From positions 34,913,565 through 34,977,564 of the forward strand of contig CM030362.1 of NCBI GenBank assembly GCA_017893485.1: DNA of 64,000 nucleotides, in the 5' to 3' direction. The stretch is from Hemerocallis citrina. Taxonomy: Eukaryota > Streptophyta > Magnoliopsida > Asparagales > Asphodelaceae. The first letter of the stretch is position 1. Each line of letters begins with the position of its first letter. Below, piece by piece: positions 10,985-20,913 of the stretch. Below the pieces are notes generated by a model. The model was not told the DNA's origin. It did not search any database and was given only the letters and a program-made list of their open reading frames with translations. Position numbers and translations under genes: made by a program.

Positions 10985-11345
10985 CGCCACCACACGGTGT
11001 CGAGGCTTGGGGGTCGGCGGAGAGCACAGAGCTCCGTTGCCTTAGCTTGAGAAAGCTACCCGTGTGCTCGAGTTTACCGCACGGTGTTGAGGCTTGGGGG
11101 TCGGTGGAGAGCGACGAGCTCCATTGCCTTAGCTTGAGAAAGCTACCGTGTGCTCGAGTTCACCGCATGGTGTCGAGGCTTGGGGGTCAGCGGAAAGCGA
11201 CGAGCTCCATTGCCTTAGCTTGAGAAAGCTACCCGTGTGCTCGAGATCACCGCACGGTGTTGAGGCTTGAGTGGTCGGCAGAGAGCGTAGAGCTCCGTTG
11301 CCTTAGTTTGAGAAAGCTACCCGTGTGCTCGAGTTCACCGCACGG
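10985..11345. repeat. Four 87-bp tandem units right of the solo LTR
   Basis: GAGGCTTG recurs at 11,002, 11,089, 11,175 and 11,262, giving 86-87 bp spacing. The unit carries GCCTTAGCTTGAGAAAGCTA, CGTGTGCTCGAG and CACCGCACGGTGT. It aligns along its length with the 88-bp unit of the 1,001-3,590 array, so both arrays belong to one dispersed repeat family flanking the antisense gene. Confidence 0.85.
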
Positions 11346-12330
11346 TGTAACATCCCTTATTTTTATTTTAAATAAAAAAAATGCATTTTCAGTTTTTGCG
11401 CGTATGATGCACGTGCTAATTTTTCCATCTTTATTTTCTTACTCTCATTTACTATTTTAGCATGCATTAGTCTTTTATTTAGCCTTTTATTTAATCCATG
11501 GACCTAATAATAGATTCTAGCCCACTAGACTAATTAATCAATTAATTAAAAAGCAAGTCCACAAGACATGCCCATTAATTTAATCTAAATTTTAGTTGTC
11601 CATGGACTCACACATGACATGTAACAACTTTTAATACACATTTTAGAACTATAGGAATTGTATTTAATTTGTGTGTGTGTGCACTAGTGCACAACACGTG
11701 CACGTGCACTATGGAGAGAGAAGTGGCCGGTTTTGGGTAGTGAAGGGTTGGGGGTTAAGGTTTTGAAGAGGTGGGGAGTGAGGAAAGTGAAAAGGTTTTA
11801 GTGGGTAGTTATTAGGTGGAGAGTTTTTGCATTTTAGCCCTTCTTTTATCCTATAAATACCCTAGCTTTTCTTCTCATTTCACACCAAAAATAAAAGAAA
11901 TCAAGAGAGGAAAAAGAAAGAGAGTTAGAGTGTTCTTGTTGCTTGTTGGAGTGCTCTTGCTAAGAGGAGAAGAACTAGGAGTTGCTTGTTGGAGCTAGGA
12001 GTTGTGTTCCATCATCTTGTTTGAAATTTTTTATAAGAGGTGAGTGATCTTGTGATTTCTAAAATATAAGACATGCATGCTAGAAATGATTAATGAGTAG
12101 TATAAATTAAATTTGTTGTGTTAAATGAAGAATAGAATTCATACTATTGTATGTGCTATGAATAGTAGTAAATTTTTGTTATGATTAAGATTATCATCAT
12201 GTTAGTTAGAAATGAGGGGAAAAAAATAATGAGTTATTGCCATAAACAAATATGCATGTTAATTTACAAATATAGAAATATATATAATTGTATGAAAATT
12301 TGCCACAATGGAAAATCTCAACAAATTTTC
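11346..12330 (+). mobile_element. Truncated LTR fragment (TGTAACATCCC type)
   Basis: TGTAACATCCCTTATTTTTA begins abruptly after CACGG of a repeat unit, as an LTR would. A TATA-like CCTATAAATACCC near 11,860 is followed by a purine-rich leader and then GAGGTGAGTGATCTTG at about 12,038, echoing AAGGTGAGTGACTTG in the solo LTR at about 8,595. No right end with TACA plus CACGG was found, so the copy is truncated and the end given is approximate. Small open frames inside have no domain. Confidence 0.55.
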
Positions 12331-12924
12331 AATATACAGAGTAACTCCCATTTGCGTGGAAAAATCGCCGTCGATCATCTTCAATTCTTGTCTGCAACTT
12401 TACTACTACCTACTCTCCTACCACTCGAAAGTCTTCCACGATCATTGTCCTAAAACGCACCAATGCAACCGATCGAGATGCACCATTATCACCATGAAAC
12501 AACATGCACAGTAGGACCTCAGCGTGAATATGCGCAACAGCCCCCATCCATCACTAATCGAAAGATACTTTATTTCTCATCAGACTTTTTACAGTGAGTG
12601 ATGGGTCGAGATTCGTTCCGGTCCCGGATAACCATTACGGCCGATATTGAGGCCCAATTTACCAGAAATGCATAATTCTAATTTTTCTGGGCCGAGGTTT
12701 ATAATGATTAAGCGTAATGGACATGATTCAATGTTGGTGGAGAATGAGGCCCACTTCATCAGAAATGCAAAGTATTTGTTGCTTTTTCTGATTGTCCACC
12801 TCAATCGGCCCGTTATATTAATCTTTGAGATATGGTGGCAAGTTTGGTTTGGACTCTGGAGTATTTATATTCATTTTACTTTTATTATTTTGTGGTTTTA
12901 GAGAGACTATGCTATTATCTGTTA
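12331..12924. other. Unassigned intergenic DNA
   Basis: No gene, RNA or element boundary is recognised. Short open frames (for example 12,647-12,901) are AT-biased and carry no motif. Some GGCCCA/TGGGCC motifs are present but mean nothing on their own. Confidence 0.4.
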
Positions 12925-13107
12925 CAAGAAATTTACAGTGCTATGCACGTTTTAATAATTTCAAAAAATAAAAATAAAAACTATGACGTAGGAAGAATTT
13001 GAACCGGAAACCTCTTTTATATTATTTATGTACGTGCATTGCACACGTTGGTAGAATGACAAAATAATAAATGACACTAAGACTTTCTTCCATTATGATA
13101 TTAGAGA
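12925..13107 (-). mobile_element. Degenerate mini-Helitron-like element
   Basis: The minus strand begins TCTCTAATATCATAATGGAAG at 13,107 and closely follows the better-preserved copy at 37,939-38,229, including GTACGTGCATTGCACACG and TTTTTATTTTTATTTTTTGAAA. The 3' hairpin and CTRR end are worn (CTATGCACGT; end CTTG), so the left boundary is approximate. It is non-coding. Confidence 0.5.
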
Positions 13108-13460
13108 TTAGAGATGTGAAGTGCAAAAACCTCCTCTCATAAATTTATCAAAACGATTCATCAAAAAATAAATTTATCAAAAGGTATTTTACGTTTCTAA
13201 CAGGTCTAATATGTTTTGATTTTCAACTATGCTTTTAAAAATCTATAATTTCTCAAGTATTTCATCATGATATTAACACGTAAAAATGATGATTACAACA
13301 ACAACAAAAAATAACTCACATAGCGTTAGCCATCTTTTATCACATCTAGACTACATCTACACTAAAATGATGGTCTATCTTTAAATTTCAATCTAAGGGA
13401 TGATTATCTTATTCGAAGTTTTATATATGTGATTGAGATTAAGTTGATTGTTAATATAAA

Positions 13461-14102
13461 GGGTTTTTAACATGTATGTCCCTAACAAATACTTGAATAT
13501 CATGTATGCCCCCTATAAATATGTATTTTCATATATGTCCCCAACAATATATGCCATTTCTCTTAATTATCCCTCTAGTTAAAAAAACCCAAAACGATAG
13601 AGAATTTTCAGTTTTTTTAAAGGACTTGATGAAAAATGACTAAAATATTATATTCTCTACCATTCAAACTTTATCTTTTTCATCCTTGTAAATCCGGACA
13701 ATTGTTAATCCAACCAAGACTTATTAACTCTTCTAAAAAAAATTTCATTTTTCTTCATGAAATGTATAAACTAACAATGCATCTTTGAGAACTACATATT
13801 CTTTCTCATGTCACTTCTTCAAATTTACCATCAGTCTTGTTTTTTAATGATAGATTATAATCTTCCTCATATATTTTTCTTAAAACTGTTAAATCTTTTC
13901 TCATTTGATAGTCTAATTTGATATTTTAATTTGATTTCTATGTGTCTCGTAAGGGTAAAATCATGGTTAACTTAGTGATATCTAACATAGGGGTAAATAT
14001 GAAATAAAGTCCAAATTGTTAGGGGTATATACGAAAATACAGATTTGTGAGGGGTATATATGATATTATCATATTTGTTAGGGGTAAACACGTTAAAAAC
14101 CC
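13461..14102. mobile_element. MULE-type MITE, 642 bp, perfect 9-bp TSD
   Basis: The ends are GGGTTTTTAACATG and its inverse CACGTTAAAAACCC. Inward of these about 100 bp of each side can still be paired (TGTCCCTAACAAATA against TATTTGTTAGGGGTA). Flanks are the identical 9-bp TAATATAAA at 13,452-13,460 and 14,103-14,111, the duplication size typical of Mutator-like elements. There is no coding capacity. It sits about 450 bp upstream of the SUVH TATA box. Confidence 0.85.
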
Positions 14103-14547
14103 TAATATAAATCACAACTTTAAATATCTTATTAAACTCGATAGTTGATACAATATAGTTTAGATTAATTTAAATGCGTGGTTGAAAATCAATATAATAA
14201 GGATATCAAAAAGACATCACGTGTAAAATATGTATTCAAAATTTTTACAAAGACCGTATTTAAAGTCAAACAAAACACACTCTTCATGCACAATATATTG
14301 GATTCCATAATTTTCTTAGATCAATACAAGAACAAACAAAAAAAGGTATTATCCCCGCAATCTTCGGAATCCCCACCGATCCCGGCGTCTTCCAAATCTT
14401 CCAAATCTTCCAAACTCAGGTACCATGAAAAACTCTGTCCTCATCTGTATTTTTTATCCAAACCCAATCATATTGTGATTATTTTCTACCCCAAAAAATT
14501 TACCCCAAAAAATTTACCCCCACCGACCAGCAACCGTCCAACTAGTC

Positions 14548-14555
14548 TATAAATA
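14548..14555 (+). promoter_or_regulatory. TATA box of the SUVH gene
   Basis: CTATAAATAG lies about 240 bp before the ATG and is followed by a C/T-rich leader (CCCCCTCTTCTTCTTCCTCC) expected of a plant 5' UTR. A probable 5'-UTR intron ends in a pyrimidine tract and TTTTTGCAG at 14,780, just upstream of the start codon. Its donor is not certain. Confidence 0.6.
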
Positions 14556-14793
14556 GCAACAGTTCACTTCCCCCTCTTCTTCTTCCTCCTCCGCAAATCC
14601 AAATCAAAAGAAGATCCCGCTCCCGCCTTCAACTTCTCGATCTCACTCGAAACCCTAACCCTAACCCCCGACCCTCAAATGCTGCCTCGATCCGTTACTC
14701 TCTTCTCCCAGACCTCAACTTGAACTTAGGGTTTCGCCCTCGATTTCGTTAACTGATGATTTTCCCAAATTCTTTTTGCAGAGAGATCGAGAG

Positions 14794-17700
14794 ATGTTTC
14801 CGGCAAATTTCAAGAAACCGGCGATGTCGGCTGTTCGCACTTTTCCGAAGGGTTGTGGAAGGTTAAAGCCGATCAAGAGTGGCGCTGATGTTGGTGCCGC
14901 CTCGGAATCGAGCAGCTCACTGAAGGCGTTGAATCCTCTGAAAGATTCGGAGAATGATTTTGCTGAAAATGTGGTTGTTGGCGATGAAGTGGTAGGAGCT
15001 AGTGGACAGGAGGAGGAGGAGGAGGAGGAGTTGGCGCGCTTTTCGAAGGAATTTTCCGTATTGAATAAACCTTGTAAGATTGATGGTGATGTTGATGCTG
15101 TATATGAGACGAGTCGTCTCGTCAAGGTTTTGGAGGAAGAGCTCAAGGAGTTTTTTGAGCCGTTGGAACGATCGGAGGAGGATCATGTAGTTGATAATGT
15201 TGTGGTGGTGGAGGAGGAGGAGCCTTGTGGTTTGGCACGCATTTCGAAGGAATTTTGTGAATCAGAAGAACCCCATGAGGTTGATACCGATACTGATGTT
15301 GATTCTGCCAATGAAACAGGTAGGGACCTGAAGGTTTTGAAGGAGGGAATTGAGAATTTGGTTGAGCCGTTAAAAGATTCGGAGAATCATGTAGTTGAAA
15401 ATGTTGTGGGAGAGGGGCCTTGTGGTTTTGAGAGGAGGATAGATGGCAGGGAGGAGGTGTTGGCACGGATTTCAAAGGAATTTTTCGCTAACAAGAGGAG
15501 GAAAGTGTGGGCCGTTCGCGACTTTCCAGTTGGGTGTGGGAGGGGTGCTCCGAAGATTGTTTCAACAGATTCGGAAGCTTCTTCTGCTGAGAGCAAGGCA
15601 TTGAATGACGAGAAGGAGGATGGTGAAGTGAGAATGAAGGAGGTGGAGACAGTTAGCGAAGCAGTTCAGGAAGCATCTGGGGAGGCTAGTTTCGAGTCTC
15701 TGAATGTGAAACCTATGCGGATTGGGTCTTTTTCCGCGAACGAGACTGAGGGTGAGGTTAGAAGAGGCGCTTCAGTTAAGTCTCCCAAGGCAAACAGAGT
15801 AGATGCAGAGAAGAAGACACTAGTAACAGTTGACAACTTGTCTGCCAGGAGAAGTGAGGGTGAGGTTAAAAGGGGTGAATGTAATGAAAGACGAGTGGGA
15901 GTTGAAGGAGAGACCAGTATGGCTACATTGATTAAATTGGCCAAGAGGGTTGCAAAGAAGACAACCGCAATTGGAGGTCCACTGAAGGTTGAACATGTGA
16001 AAAAGAATGATGCTATGAAAATCAATGTGAGCCCTCAAGAAAGTAGTAGCAAGGGTCATGTTAAATCTGATCATATAGAAGATCACAGAGGGAAGGAAGT
16101 GGTCATATATTCTAACAAAAAACAGCCAGAAAGGCATGATGTGAAACAAGTTGGGAAGCATCTTCAAGTTGAACGATTACAATGTGAACCAAAGGAAGCA
16201 AAAGGCAAGGAAATCATTGAGGGTGCAATGGGTTGTGTCAGTTCAAAGAGAAGGTTACAAGAGGAATATGATGGGTCTTTGGAAGTTTGTGGGGATAGGT
16301 TAATTGCGCAAGCTATGAAGTCTGCTAAAACGAAGGGCAAGAAATTAGGTGGCCTCATTTCTCATTCTGACAAGCCGGGATCCGAAGGAAAGAAAAAACT
16401 GAAATTGTTAGGCAGTGATGCTGCTATTATTGCTTTTCAGGGTAAGAATATAGTGGAGAAATGGGAGGACGAGAATTGTCTGCCTCGAGCGGGTGCAAAT
16501 GGAAAGGCCCTCACTATACACAACAGACCACGTGAATTATCTGTCACGAATACTCCCTTTGTCCCTTCCAGACTAGTTGGAAAGGGAAACACCAGCGAAG
16601 AGGTTGTTAATCGCCGTAAGGTCATGAGGGCCCTGCAACTATTTCAGATGATCAGTAGAAAGCTGTTACAGAAAGAGGAAGCAGAGTCAAAGGGAAAATC
16701 AACTGGAATAAACAGGATTGATATGCAGGCTGCCTCTGTCCTCAAGGAGAAAGGAGAATTTGTGAACCGTAATATAGATGGTGATGCAATCCTCGGTGCT
16801 GTGCCAGGAGTTGAGGTTGGGGATGTATTTCACTATAGAGTGGAGCTTGCGATCGTTGGAATTCATCGTCCTTACCAAGGAGGAATTGATTACGTGAATA
16901 GAAGCGGCTTGCTTCTAGCTACAAGTATAGTGGCATCTGGTGGTTACCCTGATGATGCTGACAGTTCAGATGTTTTGATATATTCTGGTGCAGGAGGAAT
17001 GCCTGATCGTAAGCGAGGTAAACAAGCAGAACCTCAGAAACTTGAACGGGGGAATCTAGCACTCAAGAACAGCATGGAATCTCAAACACCCGTTCGTGTT
17101 GTTTATGGTTCGAAGGAGGCTAGCAAGAGTCACTCTGCTGGAGTAAGGGACAAGATGGTTTCCACTTTTACTTATGACGGGTTGTATTATGTTGAGAACT
17201 GGTGGTCGGAGCCAACAGGGCCTAATGGTTTTAATGTTTACAAGTTTCAATTGAGGAGGATGCCAGGTCAACCTGCAATTGCCCTAAAAGAAGTCAAGAA
17301 GACAAAGTTATCAAAAATTCGTCTAGGCCTGTCTGTGAAAGATATTTCTCGTGGAAAGGAAAAGATGCCCATATGTGCAGTGAATACAGTTGACAATGAA
17401 AGGCCAGTGCCTTTTATATACATAACCAAAGTCATATACCCTTCCTTGTTTGCCAAGAAACCGCCTAGGGGTTGTGACTGCACAGATGGCTGCTTGGATT
17501 CTGAGAAGTGTGCTTGTGCACTGAAGAATGGAGGAGAAATTCCATATAACTATAACGGGGCTATTGTCCAGCCAAAGCCCCTCATTTACGAGTGCGGGCC
17601 TTCATGCAAGTGCCCTCCTTCGTGCTATAACAGGGTCAGCCAGCATGGAATCAGACAACCCTTGGAAGTCTTTAAGACCAAATCAAGGGGTTGGGGTGTC

Positions 17701-18180
17701 AGATCCTTGTATTCCATCCCTCCAGGTACTTTCATATGTGAGTATGTGGGAGTGATGCTTGACGACACAGAAGCTAATGAGAGCATGAACGACGAGTATC
17801 TGTTTGATTTAGGGAGCAAATACGACGACCATGCTCTCTGGAATGACCTTCAAAATATTATACCAGACATGCAGGCCAATGCTGCTTGTGAGACCGTGGA
17901 AGAAGTTGGCTTCACAATCGATGCAGCCAAGTATGGGAATGTTGGCAGGTTTATTAATCATAGCTGTTCACCCAACCTTTACGCCCAAAATGTCCTTTTT
18001 GACCATCATGATAAGAGAATGCCTCACATAATGCTGTTTTCTCTGAACAATATTCCTCCACTGGAGGAACTGACCTATAATTACCATTATAAATTGGATC
18101 AAGTCCGAGACTCTGATGGGAAGATCTTGAAGAAAGAATGCTTGTGTGGTTCTCCTGAGTGCAGAAGCAGACTTTATTAA
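14794..18180 (+). CDS. SUVH5/6-like histone H3-K9 methyltransferase (SRA-YDG, pre-SET, SET, post-SET)
   Basis: This intact 1,128-aa protein has no intron in its coding region, as in many SUVH genes. Family members bind methylated DNA through the SRA domain and mono- or dimethylate histone H3 Lys9 in chromatin, reinforcing CHG DNA methylation and transposon silencing. The SRA-YDG domain covers about residues 668-820, with YDG at 794-796. Pre-SET Cys clusters start at 894 (CDCTDGC). SET spans about 953-1102 with NHSC at 1055-1058 and ELTYNY. The post-SET CxCx4C uses Cys 1116, 1118 and 1123. The N-terminal half is acidic and repeats LAR(F/I)SKEF at 80, 147 and 223; an (R)xFPxGCGR motif occurs near 15 and 242. 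The frame stays open upstream of 14,794 but without an ATG there, so the ATG at 14,794 is the start. Reported SUVH5/6 proteins of about 800 aa are shorter; the extra length is N-terminal. Confidence 0.92.
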   Translation: MFPANFKKPAMSAVRTFPKGCGRLKPIKSGADVGAASESSSSLKALNPLKDSENDFAENVVVGDEVVGASGQEEEEEEELARFSKEFSVLNKPCKIDGDVDAVYETSRLVKVLEEELKEFFEPLERSEEDHVVDNVVVVEEEEPCGLARISKEFCESEEPHEVDTDTDVDSANETGRDLKVLKEGIENLVEPLKDSENHVVENVVGEGPCGFERRIDGREEVLARISKEFFANKRRKVWAVRDFPVGCGRGAPKIVSTDSEASSAESKALNDEKEDGEVRMKEVETVSEAVQEASGEASFESLNVKPMRIGSFSANETEGEVRRGASVKSPKANRVDAEKKTLVTVDNLSARRSEGEVKRGECNERRVGVEGETSMATLIKLAKRVAKKTTAIGGPLKVEHVKKNDAMKINVSPQESSSKGHVKSDHIEDHRGKEVVIYSNKKQPERHDVKQVGKHLQVERLQCEPKEAKGKEIIEGAMGCVSSKRRLQEEYDGSLEVCGDRLIAQAMKSAKTKGKKLGGLISHSDKPGSEGKKKLKLLGSDAAIIAFQGKNIVEKWEDENCLPRAGANGKALTIHNRPRELSVTNTPFVPSRLVGKGNTSEEVVNRRKVMRALQLFQMISRKLLQKEEAESKGKSTGINRIDMQAASVLKEKGEFVNRNIDGDAILGAVPGVEVGDVFHYRVELAIVGIHRPYQGGIDYVNRSGLLLATSIVASGGYPDDADSSDVLIYSGAGGMPDRKRGKQAEPQKLERGNLALKNSMESQTPVRVVYGSKEASKSHSAGVRDKMVSTFTYDGLYYVENWWSEPTGPNGFNVYKFQLRRMPGQPAIALKEVKKTKLSKIRLGLSVKDISRGKEKMPICAVNTVDNERPVPFIYITKVIYPSLFAKKPPRGCDCTDGCLDSEKCACALKNGGEIPYNYNGAIVQPKPLIYECGPSCKCPPSCYNRVSQHGIRQPLEVFKTKSRGWGVRSLYSIPPGTFICEYVGVMLDDTEANESMNDEYLFDLGSKYDDHALWNDLQNIIPDMQANAACETVEEVGFTIDAAKYGNVGRFINHSCSPNLYAQNVLFDHHDKRMPHIMLFSLNNIPPLEELTYNYHYKLDQVRDSDGKILKKECLCGSPECRSRLY

Positions 18181-18590
18181 GTTCAGCAGTTTCGGAGTAT
18201 GGTGGCCCTAGCTGTAGATGAAAAGGTTAGTAATTGTTGTATGAAGTTCATTTTCTTGCTCATTTGTATGATTCAATTAGAATTTGATATCATCTTTGCG
18301 CTTGAAATATTGAGTGAACAAATATTAATCAAAAAGAAACTCTTTTTTCATTCTTGTAAATTTTAATATAAATGATCTGTAAAAATGTCTTTATCTGTGG
18401 CAATTATACTTGGATTCCCTGTCATGTTACATACATATATATATGTAATCACGTAACTGAATTTTATCATATTATGTAATTACTTATGCTTTATGCTTTT
18501 GAATGAGGTAACATACTTACATATATGCTACTGAATTTTATCATCTTTTCTCCTCACAGGAGTACAATAACTCTCCTTTAAGGCTTTTTA
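18181..18590 (+). other. 3' UTR of the SUVH gene with a probable intron (18,226-18,559)
   Basis: After the stop codon a donor AAAAG|GTTAGT at 18,225/18,226 and an acceptor CTCCTCACAG at 18,559 bracket an AT-rich stretch. The exon after it (GAGTACAATAACTCTCC) is conserved at about 51,055 behind the SUVH pseudogene, which supports transcription into it. The 3' UTR is then cut by an LTR fragment starting at 18,591. Confidence 0.5.
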
Positions 18591-20040
18591 TGTCACGCTC
18601 CGCTTTCCGAAAATACGGAATACGAGCGTGTGACGAAGCCCAGCGAATGATTTTCATCATTCATAAGCTGTAGGATCGACTCAACATCATAACAAGATAT
18701 ACACAACCACGCATGTATGAATAATTTATTAATCAATAGAAATAATTGTAACAAAATAATAATATCCCAAATAGTTTTCAAATCTGGATCAAAAGATAAA
18801 ACTCGGGACTAGAAGCCCGTCACAAGATTCGAGTAGCAAAAGAGATAAATAACCCCAAAACAAAATATTTAGAGCAAGTCTTTTCTCCAAGTGAAGCCTA
18901 GAATATCTGCTCACCAATTTCAGCAGGCAGTTCGTCTCCAAAATCTGTATTTATAAATATAAAAGGAAAAAAAATAGAGAAAACAAGACAAACGTCCTTA
19001 GTGCAAGTTAGGGCCGCAAGTAGTACAAGCAAGGGTGTGAAAACAAGTGCAAGAAATATGAAACAATATTTGAAATCAAGAATGTATAACATGATATAAT
19101 AGGGATGCAACAAGTAGTGGGATTCGAGAAAACAGCTAGCAAGAAAGACAACTCAAGTGGCAAGATTGGGTAACAAGTACTAGTAGTAGAACAAGTGGCA
19201 AGTGAACATGTAATGGTATCAAGCATCAAGTATCAAGTATCACGTACAAATGTCAAGTAAACATGTATCAAGTCTCAAGTAACGAGCATCAAGTAGAGTA
19301 TCAAGTGTGTACAAGTGACAAGTTAATCTTAAGTCTAATGTTTAATTCTATCTAGGTAGCACTTCATGCATCCATACTTTTACTACATGGTTGCTACATA
19401 CAATCAGTTATGTTTAGGCCTAGTGGTGGAGTTTATAGGGCGGTGTATTCAGGGCTCAAGTATCAAGCAAGCCATATTCATGAATCGAGTAATCATATAA
19501 CTAGTTCATGTGTCAAGTCATAACAAGACAAGGCATGAATCAAATATATACTAGTTCATGAATCGAGTAATAACAAGTCCATGAATCGAATAATAATATA
19601 CTAGTTCATGAATCGAATAATAATATACTAGTTCATGAATCAAATAATATACTAGTTCATGAATTGAATAATAATATAACTAGTTCATGAAGCATGTATC
19701 AAGTGGGAAACACGGGCCCCCTTCCGAGTACACTTACCTATATTGTCCATTACTATGGTCTTTCCCTTAAAGTCCGGCTTATTATTTATTATTATCATCA
19801 ACCAAGTATGAAAGTGTGCGAAACAGATCAAGTAAACATAATCAAGAACAGTGAACAAGTTTAACATAATTATAAAGTATATGTTTGTCGCAATGATAAC
19901 CTTCTACTGGTTGCTTATTGATTTTATTCTTCTCTTGTCCTTTATATATATGTTGTAAATATTGTGGTTTCCTGTCGCCGCCTTTTGATTGTACGGTTTC
20001 TACTATTTATATAAATATATTTGGTTGGAACGTTTCACTC
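18591..20040 (-). mobile_element. LTR fragment in reverse, same family as the solo LTR at 31,384-34,568
   Basis: From 18,591 the plus strand reads TGTCACGCTCCGC...AAAATACGGAATACGAGC...GCCCAGCGAATGA...CATAAGCTG. The same order, read in reverse, ends the solo LTR at 34,568. The LTR 3' end therefore abuts the SUVH 3' UTR. Internally there are loose AAGTATCAAGTA-type repeats (about 19,000-19,320) and TACTAGTTCATGAATCGAAT repeats (about 19,490-19,690). The other end has no clear terminus or TSD, so 20,040 is approximate. Confidence 0.5.
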
Positions 20041-20092
20041 CATCAAGTTATGTCAAAAAAGAAAAAAAAAAAGAAAAAAAATAACTTATAAA

Positions 20093-20248
20093 ATAATAAA
20101 ACTCAATTAACTCTCTGAAGGGTTTGAATGGTCAAAGTAATATCTTTATTAAAGACATAAAATAATGTAGTGGTTACATTAGTATTAAAATACTAATGAT
20201 TATTAATAACCCTTTTTATACAATTTAATTTTTAAAATAAAGTTTCCA
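20093..20248. repeat. About 150-bp direct repeat, copy 1 (partner at 23,673)
   Basis: AATAAAACTCAATTAACT...GGTTACATTAGTATTAAAATACTAATGA..ATTAATAACC matches 23,673-23,823 in order with point changes. It is non-coding. Only one side of each copy is sharp enough to judge, so whether this is a worn LTR pair or a duplication is open. Confidence 0.6.
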
Positions 20249-20272
20249 CCCCCCCCCCCCCCCCCCCCCCCC
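20249..20272 (+). repeat. Mononucleotide run of 24 C
   Basis: An uninterrupted run of 24 C is directly followed by eight A. Runs of this length are unstable and prone to sequencing error, so the exact length is not reliable. Confidence 0.8.
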
Positions 20273-20690
20273 AAAAAAAAGAATTTTAGAAAAAGAAAAT
20301 AACATATAATTTGGGCAACCTTATACTGTAGATTTGGTATAGGTTTGTCGCAACCTGAGAAACCATAGTGGACTACGCTTGGAACTAGGTCCTTGAACCA
20401 TATATTAACAAAAACACACAATATATGTATTATTCATTGGGTCGAGCTGGTTGGAGCATTAAAAATGTCGTTCTACACTGCCGAGTTCATGAGAGTTTCT
20501 AGGGATTAGCCCTATTCCCCCAACCGTGGTCTCATGGTTTCTCTCATATAGGTAAGTTTTAACCAAGGCACACGTGGCTGAAAAATGTACCCCCATAATA
20601 CACACATTGGACTTATTTATCCAAGTCACTTTTATGAGCATTGTATCACCATAGGAATGGGGATGATACTATACCTTGGAATAATTCATA

Positions 20691-20906
20691 CAGGGGCGAA
20701 GTCAGGACAATTTTTTCAGGGGGCCCAAAAAAAAATTCTTTGACTATATAAATATATTGGTGTTTTTTCATAATTTTTTGGGGGGCCAAACAATAAAATT
20801 TAATAGATTTAAGGGTGGTTTTTTTAAAAATTCAAAAATTTTAAGGGGTTTTCTAAAATTTTGGGGGGCCCGGGCCACCCCGGGCCCCAACATAGCTCCG
20901 CCACTG
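20691..20906. mobile_element. hAT-like MITE, 216 bp
   Basis: The terminal sequences CAGGGGCGAAG and CTCCGCCACTG (inverse CAGTGGCGGAG) match the common plant hAT end. ATTCATA flanks both sides (20,684-20,690 and 20,907-20,913), a 7-bp match where hAT elements usually give 8 bp. The interior is AT-rich with GGGGGGCC tracts and non-coding. Confidence 0.75.
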
Positions 20907-20913
20907 ATTCATA

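Noticed and set aside
14776..14793. Upstream extension of the SUVH frame as an alternative start
   Set aside because: There is no ATG in this segment (the frame opens with TTG), and TTTTTGCAG at 14,780 looks like a splice acceptor. The ATG at 14,794 is the plausible start.
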